7,890 bases of DNA, taken from positions 1-7,890 of the forward strand of contig JAGSPR010000319.1 in assembly GCA_018262455.1 (NCBI GenBank). The letters are read 5' to 3'. The DNA comes from Deltaproteobacteria bacterium. GTDB taxonomy: Bacteria; Myxococcota; Polyangia; Haliangiales; Haliangiaceae. This document shows positions 6,817 to 7,890 of the stretch, piece by piece (the first letter of the stretch is position 1; every line of letters begins with the position of its first letter). The position numbers were made by a program, and so were the translations under genes. The notes under the pieces were generated by a model. It did no database searches. It was not told where the DNA came from and was given only the letters and a program-made list of their open reading frames with translations.

Positions 6817-6825
6817 TGTTAGATT
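6817..6825 (+). promoter_or_regulatory. Candidate extended -10 element of acnA
   Basis: TGTTAGATT contains an extended -10 TG, one base, then TAGATT (4/6 to TATAAT). It ends 10 bp before the acnA ATG, and no good -35 is visible. Transcription would start about 6832, leaving a leader of only a few bases. Confidence 0.35.
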
Positions 6826-6835
6826 GCGAGCACCA

Positions 6836-7890
6836 ATGACGACGAAGACGAACACCTTCGGCAGCAAGGCCCAGATCGCAGTCGGTACCGGCAAGGTCGA
6901 GCTCTATCGGCTCGATGCGCTGGTCAAAGCCAAGGTCGGGGACGTCGAGACCCTGCCGTTCTCGTTGCGGATCTTGCTCGAGAACCTCCTCCGCTTCGAG
7001 GACGGCAAGACCGTCGACGCCGAGGACATCGAGGCGGTCGCCGCCTGGAACCCGAAGAAGCGCGTCGAGTACGAGGTTCAGCTCCGTCCGGCCCGCGTGC
7101 TGATGCAGGACTTCACGGGCGTGCCGGCTGTCTGCGACCTCGCCGCGATGCGCGACGCGTTCGTCAAGCTCGGGCTGGCCGGCAACTCGATCAACCCGCT
7201 CAACCCCACCGAGCTCGTCATCGATCACTCGGTCCAGGTCGACGAGTTTGGCACCAACGCCGCGTTCCGCCGCAACGTCGAGCTCGAGTACCAGCGCAAC
7301 CGCGAGCGCTACCTGTTCCTGCGCTGGGGCCAGCAGGCGTTCGCCAACATGAAGGTCGTCCCGCCAGGCACCGGCATCTGCCACCAGGTCAACCTCGAGT
7401 ACCTCGCCAAGGTCGTGTTCACCGACACCTCGCAGGCCGTGCCGCTGGCGTTCCCCGATTCGCTCGTCGGCACCGACTCGCACACCACGATGATCAACGG
7501 CCTCGGCGTGTTCGGATGGGGCGTCGGAGGCATCGAGGCGGAGGCCGTCATGCTCGGCCAGCCGATGGCGATGCTGATCCCCGAGGTGTTCGGCTTCGAG
7601 CTCACCGGCAAGCTGCCCCCGGGCGCCACCGCAACCGACCTCGTCCTCACCGTCACGCAGATGCTGCGCGCGCGCGGGGTCGTCGACAAGTTCGTCGAGT
7701 TCTTCGGCTCCGGCATCAGCGCGCTGGCGCTCCCCGATCGCGCCACGATCGCCAACATGGCACCCGAGTACGGCGCCACGATGGGCTTCTTCCCCGTCGA
7801 TGCCGAGACCCTCGCCTACCTGCGGTTCACCGGTCGGTCCGACGACCACGTCCAGCTGGTCGAACGCTACTGCAAGGAGAACCTGCTCTG
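6836..7890 (+). CDS. acnA: Aconitate hydratase A, N-terminal part
   Basis: The gene is cut by the right edge: 351 residues are present of about 900 expected for the family. The frame is open from the ATG at 6836 ([14 protein letters not shown]) to the end. It interconverts citrate and isocitrate through cis-aconitate in the TCA cycle, in the cytoplasm, using a [4Fe-4S] cluster. Family blocks are strong: [14 protein letters not shown] (40-53), [20 protein letters not shown] (88-107), [11 protein letters not shown] (126-136), [18 protein letters not shown] (174-191) and [22 protein letters not shown] (208-229), then [13 protein letters not shown]. The three cluster-binding cysteines of AcnA lie further along and are outside the window. 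The residues match AcnA/IRP-type enzymes rather than AcnB. No Shine-Dalgarno sequence precedes the ATG. It is divergent from rnd, 65 bp from the preferred rnd start. A long open frame on the opposite strand (6767-7849) is a GC-composition shadow. Confidence 0.96.
   Translation, partial: MTTKTNTFGSKAQIAVGTGKVELYRLDALVKAKVGDVETLPFSLRILLENLLRFEDGKTVDAEDIEAVAAWNPKKRVEYEVQLRPARVLMQDFTGVPAVCDLAAMRDAFVKLGLAGNSINPLNPTELVIDHSVQVDEFGTNAAFRRNVELEYQRNRERYLFLRWGQQAFANMKVVPPGTGICHQVNLEYLAKVVFTDTSQAVPLAFPDSLVGTDSHTTMINGLGVFGWGVGGIEAEAVMLGQPMAMLIPEVFGFELTGKLPPGATATDLVLTVTQMLRARGVVDKFVEFFGSGISALALPDRATIANMAPEYGATMGFFPVDAETLAYLRFTGRSDDHVQLVERYCKENLL

Noticed and set aside
5658..6839. 393-residue plus-strand open frame opposite rnd
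   Set aside because: The minus strand carries all RNase D motifs. This frame is Arg/Gly-rich with no motif.
6767..7849. 360-residue open frame antisense to acnA
   Set aside because: The plus strand encodes unmistakable aconitase motifs throughout. The antisense frame is a composition effect.

Overview
High-GC bacterial DNA with the look of a Myxococcota/deltaproteobacterial chromosome (inference). The clues are very GC-rich third codon positions, lipoproteins with short signal peptides, a VIT-vWA lipoprotein with a DUF2135-like C-terminus, and a C45-like gene paired with a TetR regulator. No phage, transposase, CRISPR or defence genes are visible. Most of the window looks like ordinary chromosomal gene content.

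Layout from left to right. Positions 1-287 (-) hold the start of a C45-type acyltransferase/peptidase-like gene that runs off the left edge. Three bases upstream of it is a TetR-family regulator (291-935, -), so the two probably form one operon, transcribed leftward. The 117-bp gap in front of tetR carries two near-identical palindromes (TGACA-N3-TGTCA) that look like the regulator's own operator pair. Divergent from tetR is a lipoprotein of the CapA/PgsA metallophosphatase-like family (1053-2300, +). It meets, stop to stop with only 2 bp between, a 1034-residue lipoprotein with VIT, vWA, helical-repeat-like and DUF2135-like regions (2303-5407, -).

Upstream of the VIT-vWA gene lies the most unusual DNA of the window: three copies of one 26-bp sequence within 136 bp (5433-5568). 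Two copies form a long hairpin. The third lies inside the 3' end of the next gene, ribonuclease D (5514-6770, -), and encodes part of its last residues. Divergent from rnd, across a short gap, is the 5' part of acnA (aconitate hydratase A), which starts at 6836 and runs off the right edge.

The genes do not form one pathway. There is a regulated unit (tetR plus C45-like), two envelope lipoproteins, an RNA-processing exonuclease and a TCA-cycle enzyme. I found no convincing new multi-gene system. The repeat cluster at 5433-5568 and the double operator at 938-976 are the best leads.
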